From: an uncultured Lachnospiraceae bacterium
GTDB lineage: Bacteria > Bacillota > Clostridia > Lachnospirales > Lachnospiraceae
DNA: 64,000 nt
Direction of reading: 5' to 3'
Assembly: GCA_910585005.1 (NCBI GenBank)
Contig: CAJUCN010000001.1
Location: 310,001-374,000 of the forward strand
Shown here: in pieces, positions 27,779 through 34,703 of the stretch
Position numbering within the stretch: the first letter of the stretch is position 1
Layout of the letters: each line of letters opens with the position of its first letter
The notes under the pieces: model-generated
Told to the model about the DNA's origin: nothing
Seen by the model: the letters and a program-made list of their open reading frames with translations, nothing else
The model's database searches: none
Position numbers and translations under genes: made by a program

Positions 27779-28870
27779 TTATTCATATATGCCAAAATAT
27801 TCGTCAATTCCCTCCGCTACTCCCTTTACCATCTTCCGTTGATAGTCTGCATTCATCATGTTTTCATCATCCGAAGCATTGGTCATATAGCCCATTTCCA
27901 AAATTGTCACCGGAACAGTACTCCAATTGATGCCCGTCATGGTATCTGACAACATGATACCCTGATTTCCCATCCCGGTGGCCTGGCAATAAGAATCAAG
28001 AATACACTGCCCCAGTTTTCGGCTCTCTTCGGACAAACTGCTGACAAAGGGGTTTTCGGAGGATGGAACCAACGCCAACGCTCCACGGGCAGAAGAGTTT
28101 TCCGCACCGTTGGCATGGATTCTTACCGCAATATCTGCATCTACTTCTGTTGCATACTGAGCCCGTTCCATATTGCTGATATTCACATCGTGAGTCGTTC
28201 TTGTCAGATACACGGTATACCCTCTTTTTTCCAATTCCTCTCTTAACTGTAAAGAAATAATCAGGTTTAATTCATACTCCATGACTTTCGTAGAACATCC
28301 CTTGGTGCCTCCTGTAACCCGGGCCTTCATCACCGAAGAATCCGGTCCATTAGGCTCCTTAGCGCTGTCTCCCTTTTCCTGGTGCCCCGGATCAATCACT
28401 ACAATCCTTCCATTTACAGTTGGTTTTTCCCGCGTTAGATAATCCATACTCACATACCCTTTTGTTTCCTTATAAATTACTTCCCCCCATCCATCCCGTT
28501 CCTGTTGCAAAATGAGTTCCTCATTTCTATTTAATTTTTGTAACACCTCACTATTTCTGTCCGGCTGTGCACGAAGGTTCACGTCAGAGGCGGTAACCCA
28601 GACAGAAACATTTTCTTGTTTCCCACTTTCTTTCCCCACTTCCCCTTCCGCTTCTTCGGTTTTCCCGCCTTCCTTTTCCCCCAATGCAACGCTGGCGTAA
28701 TCTATTTCATTATTCTTTATGGGTAACACTGGTATTGACAAGTCCTGTGCCTGCTCCCCATAGGTTGGCGCCTCCTCATCCCATGCAACTGCCAATACTC
28801 CAATCAGCATAACCACCAGTACCAAAATTCCCCCTACCGTCTTTCTGCTTTTACTTAACCTTTTTTTCAT
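27779..28870 (-). CDS. Membrane-anchored N-acetylmuramoyl-L-alanine amidase with SH3 domain
   Basis: About 363 residues. A membrane anchor (about 12-30) is followed by an acidic linker, a bacterial SH3 domain at about 90-145 (ASDVNLRAQPDRNSEVLQKL) and an Amidase_3 domain. In the amidase domain zinc ligands are seen in VVIDPGHQEKG, in YELNL (glutamate) and in RIHANG, and the catalytic glutamate in ILEMGYMTN. It cleaves the amide between muramic acid and L-alanine in peptidoglycan. The start is uncertain: ATGs at 28906, 28885 and 28870 are in frame, and GGAAG lies five bases before the last. It lies downstream of the zinc-ribbon genes and upstream of pth. Confidence 0.9.
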   Translation of the reverse strand: MKKRLSKSRKTVGGILVLVVMLIGVLAVAWDEEAPTYGEQAQDLSIPVLPIKNNEIDYASVALGEKEGGKTEEAEGEVGKESGKQENVSVWVTASDVNLRAQPDRNSEVLQKLNRNEELILQQERDGWGEVIYKETKGYVSMDYLTREKPTVNGRIVVIDPGHQEKGDSAKEPNGPDSSVMKARVTGGTKGCSTKVMEYELNLIISLQLREELEKRGYTVYLTRTTHDVNISNMERAQYATEVDADIAVRIHANGAENSSARGALALVPSSENPFVSSLSEESRKLGQCILDSYCQATGMGNQGIMLSDTMTGINWSTVPVTILEMGYMTNASDDENMMNADYQRKMVKGVAEGIDEYFGIYE

Positions 28871-28962
28871 CTCCGCTTCCGCCATCACTTTCTGTAATAA
28901 TTGCAAAAAGGACTCCCAAACGAAGCCCTTTCCACATACTTAATTTTCCCTCTATTCCCCTT

Positions 28963-29931
28963 TTAAAATACACTCTCCAAAAGATCACCTAAAATCTTGC
29001 TTGGATCCGAAATATATCCGCTGATCGTATCTACCGCCGTCTTAACTGCTTCGGGAAGATATAACGTCCATTCTTTCCCCATAACCAATGTCACAATCGC
29101 TATAAAAAGCAGTATTGCAATACTGACTGCAAGAGGGAATATATCTTTCTTTTCTTCCGGAATAAACTCCGTCATTACCACTGTCGTTGTTATAAATCCC
29201 CAGATATTTCCTACAATAAGAAGGCAAAATCCCATTCCCACATTTAATTCAAACAACAAAAGTGAAACAAGAATAAGGGGAACCATGACTGCACTTCTAA
29301 TCGCCGCAACCGACACCATCTTCTGAAAAGAAGTTTTGCAGCGTATGGCCATATGCGCCAGCCACAAAAGCAACGCATAGACACCAGAAAACACCAGTGA
29401 TAATAACAGTGTCACCACAAATATTTTTCCGTAAGATACCTTTAACATTCCTACTACTGCTGCGCTTATTCCAAAGTCAAAACCTCCTGTCAGCCCTCCT
29501 ACGGTCGAAATCAAATCATTGACTTTGCTCCCCACCGCCAGTCCAAACAGGGAACTTGCAATTGCCTGCAAAACCAAAAAGATAACTGCTATTTTTATGT
29601 CGGCTTCCTCAACAATCTTCTTTCCCACTGTAACTGGTTTTTTCAAAAGCTGCAAAAAGTTTCCTTTTACCTGATTGGCAAGTTCTTTTGTGGCTTGTGC
29701 ATTCGATGATCCCTGGGGCTGAACAGGTGGTACCTGCTGCTGTACTGGTGGTACCTGCTGTACTGGCTGTGCCTGTTGCTGCACTGGTGGTACCTGCTGC
29801 TGCACTGGCTGTGCTTGTTGCTGCACTGGCGGCATCTGGTTTTCCACCGTCTGCTGCACATTTACCTCCTGGCATGTACAAACTTCGCCTTCCTGCAATG
29901 GACGTCCGCAATGCGTACAAAATTTACCCAT
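28963..29931 (-). CDS. Zinc-ribbon membrane protein with Gln/Pro/Val repeat linker
   Basis: 322 residues. The N-terminal FCTHCGRPLQEGEVCTC is a four-cysteine zinc ribbon. Residues 33-73 are a low-complexity linker built of PPVQQQ and AQPVQQ units, and the rest contains about five hydrophobic segments resembling Yip1-type membrane proteins. GGAGGAG precedes the ATG. The third gene of the operon that starts at 31904, it is separated from the second by about 85 bases holding small palindromes. Such proteins are common in Lachnospiraceae but their role is not known. Repeat-unit changes would alter linker length without breaking the frame. Confidence 0.78.
   Translation of the reverse strand: MGKFCTHCGRPLQEGEVCTCQEVNVQQTVENQMPPVQQQAQPVQQQVPPVQQQAQPVQQVPPVQQQVPPVQPQGSSNAQATKELANQVKGNFLQLLKKPVTVGKKIVEEADIKIAVIFLVLQAIASSLFGLAVGSKVNDLISTVGGLTGGFDFGISAAVVGMLKVSYGKIFVVTLLLSLVFSGVYALLLWLAHMAIRCKTSFQKMVSVAAIRSAVMVPLILVSLLLFELNVGMGFCLLIVGNIWGFITTTVVMTEFIPEEKKDIFPLAVSIAILLFIAIVTLVMGKEWTLYLPEAVKTAVDTISGYISDPSKILGDLLESVF
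29713..29835 (-). repeat. In-frame tandem low-complexity repeat encoding PPVQQQ/AQPVQQ
   Basis: Near-identical 18-to-21-base units (core CTGGTGGTACCTGCTG on the plus strand) repeat about six times. All lengths are multiples of three, so slippage would change only the linker of the zinc-ribbon protein. Confidence 0.75.
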
Positions 29932-30017
29932 TTTCTTCTCCTCCTCATATGTATTTTATATCAGTCATCTGACTGTTAACCCCGATAAGGAACATCGGAA
30001 TTATATGCAATAAACCA

Positions 30018-31307
30018 TCAAAACCAAAAGGAAACCAATACCCAGTTTCCGTTTTCAAACACGAATTCTGCTGACCCGCTATAGGACTCTCCGTTATAAC
30101 TTCCGTTTTTTCTTTCCCCTGTCCACCAATCCATATAAGAAACTTCCAGATCATAAAGCCCATCTACTCTTATTTCCACAACATTTTCGTGCCATGAGGA
30201 ACAGATCTCACTCTCCAGATCATAAAAACGGATTGTCTGTACCGTATCTGATTCCTCTTGTTCACTCAGTCCCAAGGCAAAATCTTCATATCGATACCGT
30301 ACCTCTTCATATTTTTCCTCCCCGGAAAACAAATCTGAAACACTATCAAAATCCTGCCCCTGCATAGCTGCCTGATAAAGCTTCTGTAAATCTTCTCCCG
30401 CCTTCTGTAATACTTCCTTCATGGCAGCCTGGCTCCAAACCATATCCCACACAACATACTGATCGTTATCATACTGTATTTTTATGTCTTCTTTGAGCGT
30501 CTCCTTATTTTCCATACTGACTTGAATAGAATGACTGCCCAAAAAAATCTGCGGAATCACATAGCAGTCCTTTTCCTCTCCGTATCCCATTTCCTCCTTT
30601 TGCAGATACGCGTCATTTAATGCAATTCCATCAACAATTACACTGGCTCCCTTGGGCGCTACCACCAAGTAGTCCGTTGCTATCAAACTCTCTGCACTTA
30701 CCTTCCAATCATCAAACAGCAAATATTTTTTCTCCATCTGCTTAATCAGGCTTACCGGATAAGTTTGGTCTGATGATCCGCCTTTTAACCGGTAATCAAC
30801 AAGTACGCTCTCTCCCAGGGCAGCCTGCTCATCCCTATACCAGTCATTTCCAACTTTACTTAACTCGTTCCTTACACGATAATTACTTACGATTCCCAGA
30901 CAAAATTCCTCATTGGCTTTCACAAACTGATCCTTGTTGATGAATTCAGTCTCTTTAACGTCTATCTGGTCATATGCCGCCCCAAAATCCCCATTGACCA
31001 TATTGACAAAGAAAGCAGATGCCATATTCTGCGGCGTAAAAGAATTTGTTCCTACGGTATAAAGTCCATAACCTGCAATAAAAAGTATGATCACTTCCGC
31101 AATGATTATTTTTGTCCATTTCTTCATTACTTTGTTGGGCGTAACTGTCGCAATATTTCCCACAGCCGATGTCTGTACGGCAGCTACTGGCATGTTCTGC
31201 TGCATGGAAGATTCCGCCATCACATCATCACGTTCCAGTTTTATACCACAGTTTTCACAAAAAATACCCTCGTCCCCATTCCGCGTTCCGCAATTCTGGC
31301 AAAACAT
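30018..31307 (-). CDS. TcaA-like zinc-ribbon membrane protein
   Basis: 429 residues. An N-terminal zinc ribbon (MFCQNCGTRNGDEGIFCENC) is followed by a cytoplasmic linker, a single membrane segment at about 62-84 and a long extracellular part. The outer part has an NTF2-like region (SFTPQNMASAFFVNMVNGDF), a PEGA-like section around VVAPKGASVIVDGIAL, and a second NTF2-like domain at the C-terminus. This order is seen in TcaA/YvbJ-type proteins linked to cell-wall stress and glycopeptide response. The gene begins seven bases after the YARHG gene ends, so they are co-transcribed. A specific function is not visible. Confidence 0.78.
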   Translation of the reverse strand: MFCQNCGTRNGDEGIFCENCGIKLERDDVMAESSMQQNMPVAAVQTSAVGNIATVTPNKVMKKWTKIIIAEVIILFIAGYGLYTVGTNSFTPQNMASAFFVNMVNGDFGAAYDQIDVKETEFINKDQFVKANEEFCLGIVSNYRVRNELSKVGNDWYRDEQAALGESVLVDYRLKGGSSDQTYPVSLIKQMEKKYLLFDDWKVSAESLIATDYLVVAPKGASVIVDGIALNDAYLQKEEMGYGEEKDCYVIPQIFLGSHSIQVSMENKETLKEDIKIQYDNDQYVVWDMVWSQAAMKEVLQKAGEDLQKLYQAAMQGQDFDSVSDLFSGEEKYEEVRYRYEDFALGLSEQEESDTVQTIRFYDLESEICSSWHENVVEIRVDGLYDLEVSYMDWWTGERKNGSYNGESYSGSAEFVFENGNWVLVSFWF

Positions 31308-31313
31308 TCCTCT

Positions 31314-31904
31314 TTACTCCCCCCTATATTCTGACAAGAAATCAACGTTACTTTTCTCTATTTCTGACATATCCTGATAAATGGCATTCATATCTGATCT
31401 TTTTTCCTCAATGTCCTGATACCACTTTTTTTGTTCAAAATATGATTGTATCTCCTGGTTATTAAATTGATATCCGTAACGGGCATACATCTCATTAACT
31501 ACCATTTGAATGACATCTTTTTCCTCCGGAAATCCCTCATAAATTCCTGAACGCAATTCCCAAATGTCATCTTCTGTTATCTGTCTTTCTGAACTATAGC
31601 TGCAAAGATACCCATCTTCATTTTCTTGCTCTTCCTCTTTTGACTCCGTAGAAGAATCTACTGTCTCCTCTCCATTTCGTCCGACTTCAAAATCATCTAT
31701 CCTGACACTCAATGTTTCTTCCTCTACATCTGTGTATGATGCAGGTAACTCTTCCGCCACATCTCCATTACTTTCACCTAACGGAGCAAGCGCAGGTATT
31801 TTGTTTTCTTTTTTAATAAACACTGCTCCTAACCCACCTATTGCAATTAAAACAGCCAATATTACTGCCAGTATTGCTTGGCTGCCGCTTTTTCCTTTAT
31901 CCAT
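31314..31904 (-). CDS. YARHG-domain membrane protein
   Basis: 196 residues. A membrane anchor at about 10-30, an acidic linker rich in Glu and Ser to about 100, and a C-terminal YARHG domain: VNEMYARYGYQFNNQEIQSY followed by FEQKKWY. The domain is extracellular and of unknown biochemical function, often found in envelope proteins of Firmicutes. The ATG 31904 has GGGAGGG upstream. It is the first gene of a three-gene leftward operon whose best promoter lies inside the invertible-looking segment to the right, which would place its expression under phase control. Confidence 0.8.
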   Translation of the reverse strand: MDKGKSGSQAILAVILAVLIAIGGLGAVFIKKENKIPALAPLGESNGDVAEELPASYTDVEEETLSVRIDDFEVGRNGEETVDSSTESKEEEQENEDGYLCSYSSERQITEDDIWELRSGIYEGFPEEKDVIQMVVNEMYARYGYQFNNQEIQSYFEQKKWYQDIEEKRSDMNAIYQDMSEIEKSNVDFLSEYRGE

Positions 31905-31947
31905 AAGTTTCCCTCCCCAGCTTCATGTCCCTTTTCAAAATACCGTT

Positions 31948-31973
31948 TCGTAGATTGGCTTAATCTGCGAAAT
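31948..31973 (-). repeat. Left inverted repeat of the invertible segment
   Basis: Read on the minus strand this 26-mer begins ATTTCGCAGATTAAGCCAAT. It equals the right copy over its first 22 bases, has one A/G difference at base 23 and matches the last three. It is itself nearly palindromic (11-base arms), as recombinase core sites often are, and its loop matches the right copy only in inverted orientation. Confidence 0.75.
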
Positions 31974-31989
31974 AAAAACTACATTTAAA

Positions 31990-32018
31990 ATACTACCAAC
32001 TGGTAAGCATCTTGTCAA
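31990..32018 (-). promoter_or_regulatory. Leftward sigma-A promoter of the YARHG operon, inside the segment
   Basis: On the minus strand TTGACA (32013-32018, perfect) is followed after exactly 17 bases by TAGTAT (31990-31995). Transcription would start near 31983, cross the left inverted repeat and reach the YARHG ATG at 31904. A palindrome, TACCA-AC-TGGTA (31994-32005), overlaps the -10 box and spacer and could be a regulator site. Confidence 0.68.
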
Positions 32019-32054
32019 CTTATTTTGTCATAAATTGTAAAGTCCTGGCATATC

Positions 32055-32082
32055 TTGTCATTTTGACATTTTGTCATATAAT
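32055..32082 (+). promoter_or_regulatory. Recombinase promoter with repeated TGTCA motifs
   Basis: TTGTCA (32055-32060), 16 bases, then TATAAT (32077-32082, perfect), about 35 bases before the recombinase ATG. Five TGTCA and one TGACA lie between 32013 and 32091 (32013, 32026, 32056, 32064, 32072, 32087), covering both this promoter and the leftward one. They may be arm-type or regulatory binding sites. Confidence 0.6.
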
Positions 32083-32116
32083 ATGGTGTCAAAATAAAAG
32101 GAGGTACGGTTGGCCA

Positions 32117-33172
32117 ATGTTACCAAGTGACAAAAATATATTGATAAGAAAAGGCAGGTTAAACCCGAAAAGTGAGAAAGAACAAACAAGACCTTATAGT
32201 TATGGAGACGCGATACACATTTCTCCTGATAGCCATTTCTGTAAATTTCATCTGAACGTAAAAATATGGTTTGAAAAAACATCTCTTACAAAGAAAGATT
32301 CCACGATTGCTAAATATCATAACATATATCATAAATACATCTATCCGGTTCTCGGAAATAAAGATACGGACAAAATTTCCTGCGAAGACGTAAAGAAAGT
32401 GATAGAAGATGCAAATAGAAAAGCAAATAGAAAAGAGATATCTGCCAGCACTTACAATAGTATCAGATCTGTCCTAAAACAAATAGTTTCTTTTGCATTA
32501 CCGCAATATGAGTTTGAAGCAATCGTTAAAGATATTATGCCATGTAAATGTAAGGCGGGCGCTCCGGCTACCTTGTCTTTGGAAGAACAGAGGCAATTGG
32601 AAAGGTATCTGTTAAAGGAATTGGACGTTTACAAGCTTGGAATACTGATTTGCTCATACACGGGGTTACGGGTAGGAGAAATATGCGCCCTCACCATAGA
32701 TGCAATTAACTTGAAAAGAAGGAGTATTTCTATTACGCAGACGGTGCAGAGAATCAAAGTGGCAGGCCGGGAAAAAAGAACAGAATTAAAAGTAACAGAT
32801 CCGAAAACTTTTTCGTCGCAAAGGGAGATTCCTATCTGTGATTACCTGGCGGAAATCTTGCAAGTGCATTTGCCGGACAGTAAATACTTGCTGGGCAACA
32901 AACCCTACGAACCAAGAACTTATCAGTACAAATTAAAAAGATATTTTAAACAGTTATCCATAAATGAAAAACATTTCCATACGCTTCGTCATACATTTGC
33001 AACAAATTGTATGGTGAATGGCATGGATCCGAAATGCCTGAGTGAAATATTAGGACATGCGGATGTGAAAATAACGCTTAACAGGTATGTTCATCCTTCT
33101 TTCGATCATAAAATCCAGCAAATGAACCAGGTGGCAAATCACTGCCAAATAAACGATCATTCCAGAAGTTGA
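32117..33172 (+). CDS. Tyrosine recombinase (phage-integrase family)
   Basis: 351 residues from ATG 32117, which follows GGAGG by 12 bases; the frame stays open upstream but has no site and lies before the promoter. The N-terminal SAM-like core-binding domain is at about 40-140 and the catalytic domain at 150-340. Active-site residues are present: R185 in YTGLRVGE, a lysine near 230, H288 and R291 in HTLRHTFAT, H314 in LGHAD and the nucleophile Y324 in RYVHP. No excisionase, relaxase or phage gene adjoins it. The gene is exactly enclosed by the 26-base inverted repeats, so inversion of its own segment is the simplest role. Confidence 0.92.
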   Translation: MLPSDKNILIRKGRLNPKSEKEQTRPYSYGDAIHISPDSHFCKFHLNVKIWFEKTSLTKKDSTIAKYHNIYHKYIYPVLGNKDTDKISCEDVKKVIEDANRKANRKEISASTYNSIRSVLKQIVSFALPQYEFEAIVKDIMPCKCKAGAPATLSLEEQRQLERYLLKELDVYKLGILICSYTGLRVGEICALTIDAINLKRRSISITQTVQRIKVAGREKRTELKVTDPKTFSSQREIPICDYLAEILQVHLPDSKYLLGNKPYEPRTYQYKLKRYFKQLSINEKHFHTLRHTFATNCMVNGMDPKCLSEILGHADVKITLNRYVHPSFDHKIQQMNQVANHCQINDHSRS

Positions 33173-33192
33173 TTCCCATCTGCTTTAGTAAA

Positions 33193-33218
33193 ATTTCGCA
33201 GATTAAGCCAATCTGCGA
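33193..33218 (+). repeat. Right inverted repeat of the invertible segment
   Basis: A 26-mer beginning ATTTCGCAGATTAAGCCAAT that is the inverted partner of 31948-31973 (25 of 26). It starts 20 bases after the recombinase stop. Confidence 0.75.
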
Positions 33219-33224
33219 TTTTTT
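33193..33224 (+). terminator. Recombinase terminator overlapping the right inverted repeat
   Basis: TCGCAGATT/AATCTGCGA forms a nine-base stem with loop AAGCC, followed by six T (33219-33224). The T-run lies outside the repeat, so inversion would separate hairpin from T-run and probably abolish termination of the recombinase transcript. Confidence 0.7.
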
Positions 33225-33242
33225 ATTGCCTTTTTATCCAGC

Positions 33243-33272
33243 AAAAAGGAGCAGATGAAAATCACCTGCTCC
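33243..33272 (-). terminator. Terminator of the glgC-glgD-spoVG run
   Basis: On the minus strand GGAGCAGGTGA pairs with TCATCTGCTCC (33248-33272) around TTTT, followed by TTTTT. It starts eight bases after the spoVG stop. Confidence 0.82.
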
Positions 33273-33279
33273 ACAGCTT

Positions 33280-33552
33280 CTACTCTTCGTCCGGTTCCAG
33301 GAGCGCTTTCCGATATCCCTCCAGGATCATCGACTGAATCCTCTCCCTTGTCGACGAGTTAATAGGATGTGCAATATCCCGATATTCCCCGTCTGTTGCC
33401 TTTTTACTGGGCATTGCAATGAAAAGTCCTTTATCCCCCTCAATCACTTTAATGTCATGAACGACAAACTCATCATCGATTGTGATGGAAACAATGGCTC
33501 TCATCTTTCCTTCCCTGGCCATCTTCCTCACCCTCACATCCGTAATCTGCAT
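33280..33552 (-). CDS. spoVG: SpoVG family RNA/DNA-binding regulator
   Basis: 90 residues, the usual length. MQITDVRVRKM, AIVSITIDDEFVVHDIKVI and the segment GLFIAMPSKK are the conserved SpoVG signature. SpoVG affects sporulation septation and, in several Firmicutes, acts as a nucleic-acid-binding regulator of surface polymers and virulence. It lies about 30 bases after glgD on the same strand and ends in a strong terminator. Its 3-prime end would face the switch promoter if the neighbouring segment inverted. Confidence 0.96.
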   Translation of the reverse strand: MQITDVRVRKMAREGKMRAIVSITIDDEFVVHDIKVIEGDKGLFIAMPSKKATDGEYRDIAHPINSSTRERIQSMILEGYRKALLEPDEE

Positions 33553-33584
33553 ACTACTTACCCCCTTATTGCTGAGTCATTACA

Positions 33585-34703
33585 TTAAATTACATACCGG
33601 TCGTTTCTTTCGATTACAATTTTGATACCATCCGTACCAGCGTGGTAAGAATTTGCCCTGATTGTGTCACGACTTTCCACGATGCAGTTTTCAATGTGGG
33701 TATTGTCCCCTATATAGACATCGTTTAATATTATTGAATTTTTAATGTAACAATTATTTCCTATGTATGTTTTCTTAAAGATAACGGAATCCTCCACAAC
33801 ACCGTTAACAATACATCCACTGGAAATTAGGCTGTTCTTAATCTGTGCACCCACATTATACTTAGCCGGCGGAAGATCATCTACTTTAGAATAGATATCA
33901 GGGTATTCTTTAAAGAAGTAATTCCTCGTTGCCCCGTTCAAGAAATCCATGTTGGTACTGAAATAATCATCTACTGTCGCAATATTTCTCCAGTATTCCT
34001 GCATCTTATAACCGTAGATCCTCTTCATATTCTTATAGCGGATCAAAATGTCCTTAACGAAGTCATATCTGTCTTCCTCGGCACATTTCTCGATCATCTC
34101 GATAAGCTGGCGTCTCCTGACCACATAAATACCACAGGAAATCGTATTGGATTTGGCCACAACAGGCTTTTCCTCAAACTCCTCAATGCGGCTCTCCTCA
34201 TTCATTTTAATCGTTCCGAAACGGTCTACATTTACTTCCGGCCCCATATCCTTGCAAACTACTGTAATATCTGCTTTCTTTGCAATATGGTATTCCAGGA
34301 CTTTATTATAGTCCATCTTGTATACACAGTCGCCGGAAGCGATCACAACATATGGTTCATGGCTATTTTTCAGGAAGGACAGATTTTGTGCAATTGCATC
34401 TGCCGTCCCCCTGTACCAGAAATTACTCTCAGCGGTAACCGCCGGTGTAAACACATACAAACCACCCTGTTTACGTCCGAAATCCCACCATTTTGAAGAA
34501 CTTAAATGTTCGTTCAGGCTTCTTGCATTGTATTGGGTAAATACCGCAACCTTCTGGATATGGGAATTGGACATATTGCTCAGTGCAAAATCAATGCTAC
34601 GGTAACTGCCTGCAATAGGCATTGCACATACAGCCCTCTTCTGGGAGAGTTCTTTCATCCTAAAACTGTTTCCACCTGCTAAAACTATACCGATTGCCCT
34701 CAC
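33585..34703 (-). CDS. glgD: Glucose-1-phosphate adenylyltransferase, GlgD (regulatory) subunit
   Basis: 372 residues. A nucleotidyltransferase domain precedes a left-handed beta-helix region (hexapeptide repeats from about 280). The N-terminal loop reads GGNSFRMKELSQKRAV, so the GxGxRLxxLT and KPA residues of the catalytic subunit are altered, as is normal for GlgD. It partners GlgC to make ADP-glucose for glycogen. Its start overlaps the glgC stop by four bases, so the two are translated together. Confidence 0.94.
   Translation of the reverse strand: MRAIGIVLAGGNSFRMKELSQKRAVCAMPIAGSYRSIDFALSNMSNSHIQKVAVFTQYNARSLNEHLSSSKWWDFGRKQGGLYVFTPAVTAESNFWYRGTADAIAQNLSFLKNSHEPYVVIASGDCVYKMDYNKVLEYHIAKKADITVVCKDMGPEVNVDRFGTIKMNEESRIEEFEEKPVVAKSNTISCGIYVVRRRQLIEMIEKCAEEDRYDFVKDILIRYKNMKRIYGYKMQEYWRNIATVDDYFSTNMDFLNGATRNYFFKEYPDIYSKVDDLPPAKYNVGAQIKNSLISSGCIVNGVVEDSVIFKKTYIGNNCYIKNSIILNDVYIGDNTHIENCIVESRDTIRANSYHAGTDGIKIVIERNDRYVI

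Larger units (their letters stand above)
31948..33218. mobile_element. Putative invertible DNA segment carrying its own recombinase and an outward promoter
   Basis: A 1271-base segment is bounded by 26-base inverted repeats that match at 25 positions (31948-31973 and 33193-33218). It contains one gene, a tyrosine recombinase, plus two promoters at its left end: one rightward for the recombinase and one leftward that leaves the segment and enters the YARHG operon. In the orientation seen, the operon would be ON. After inversion the leftward promoter would point toward the 3-prime end of spoVG instead, and the operon would lose it. No other cargo gene is present, so I read this as a phase-variation switch rather than an integrated element. 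Evidence is from sequence layout only. Confidence 0.62.

Noticed and set aside
29713..29835. Short direct repeats that could suggest a CRISPR array
   Set aside because: Units are contiguous without spacers, in frame and within a coding sequence; no cas genes are present.
32012..32116. N-terminal extension of the recombinase frame to 32012
   Set aside because: The extension runs through both promoters, has no ribosome binding site, and its residues do not resemble an integrase N-terminus.
31948..33218. Integrated phage or conjugative element remnant
   Set aside because: The recombinase is alone, there is no tRNA target or direct-repeat attachment pair, and the flanking repeats are inverted rather than direct.
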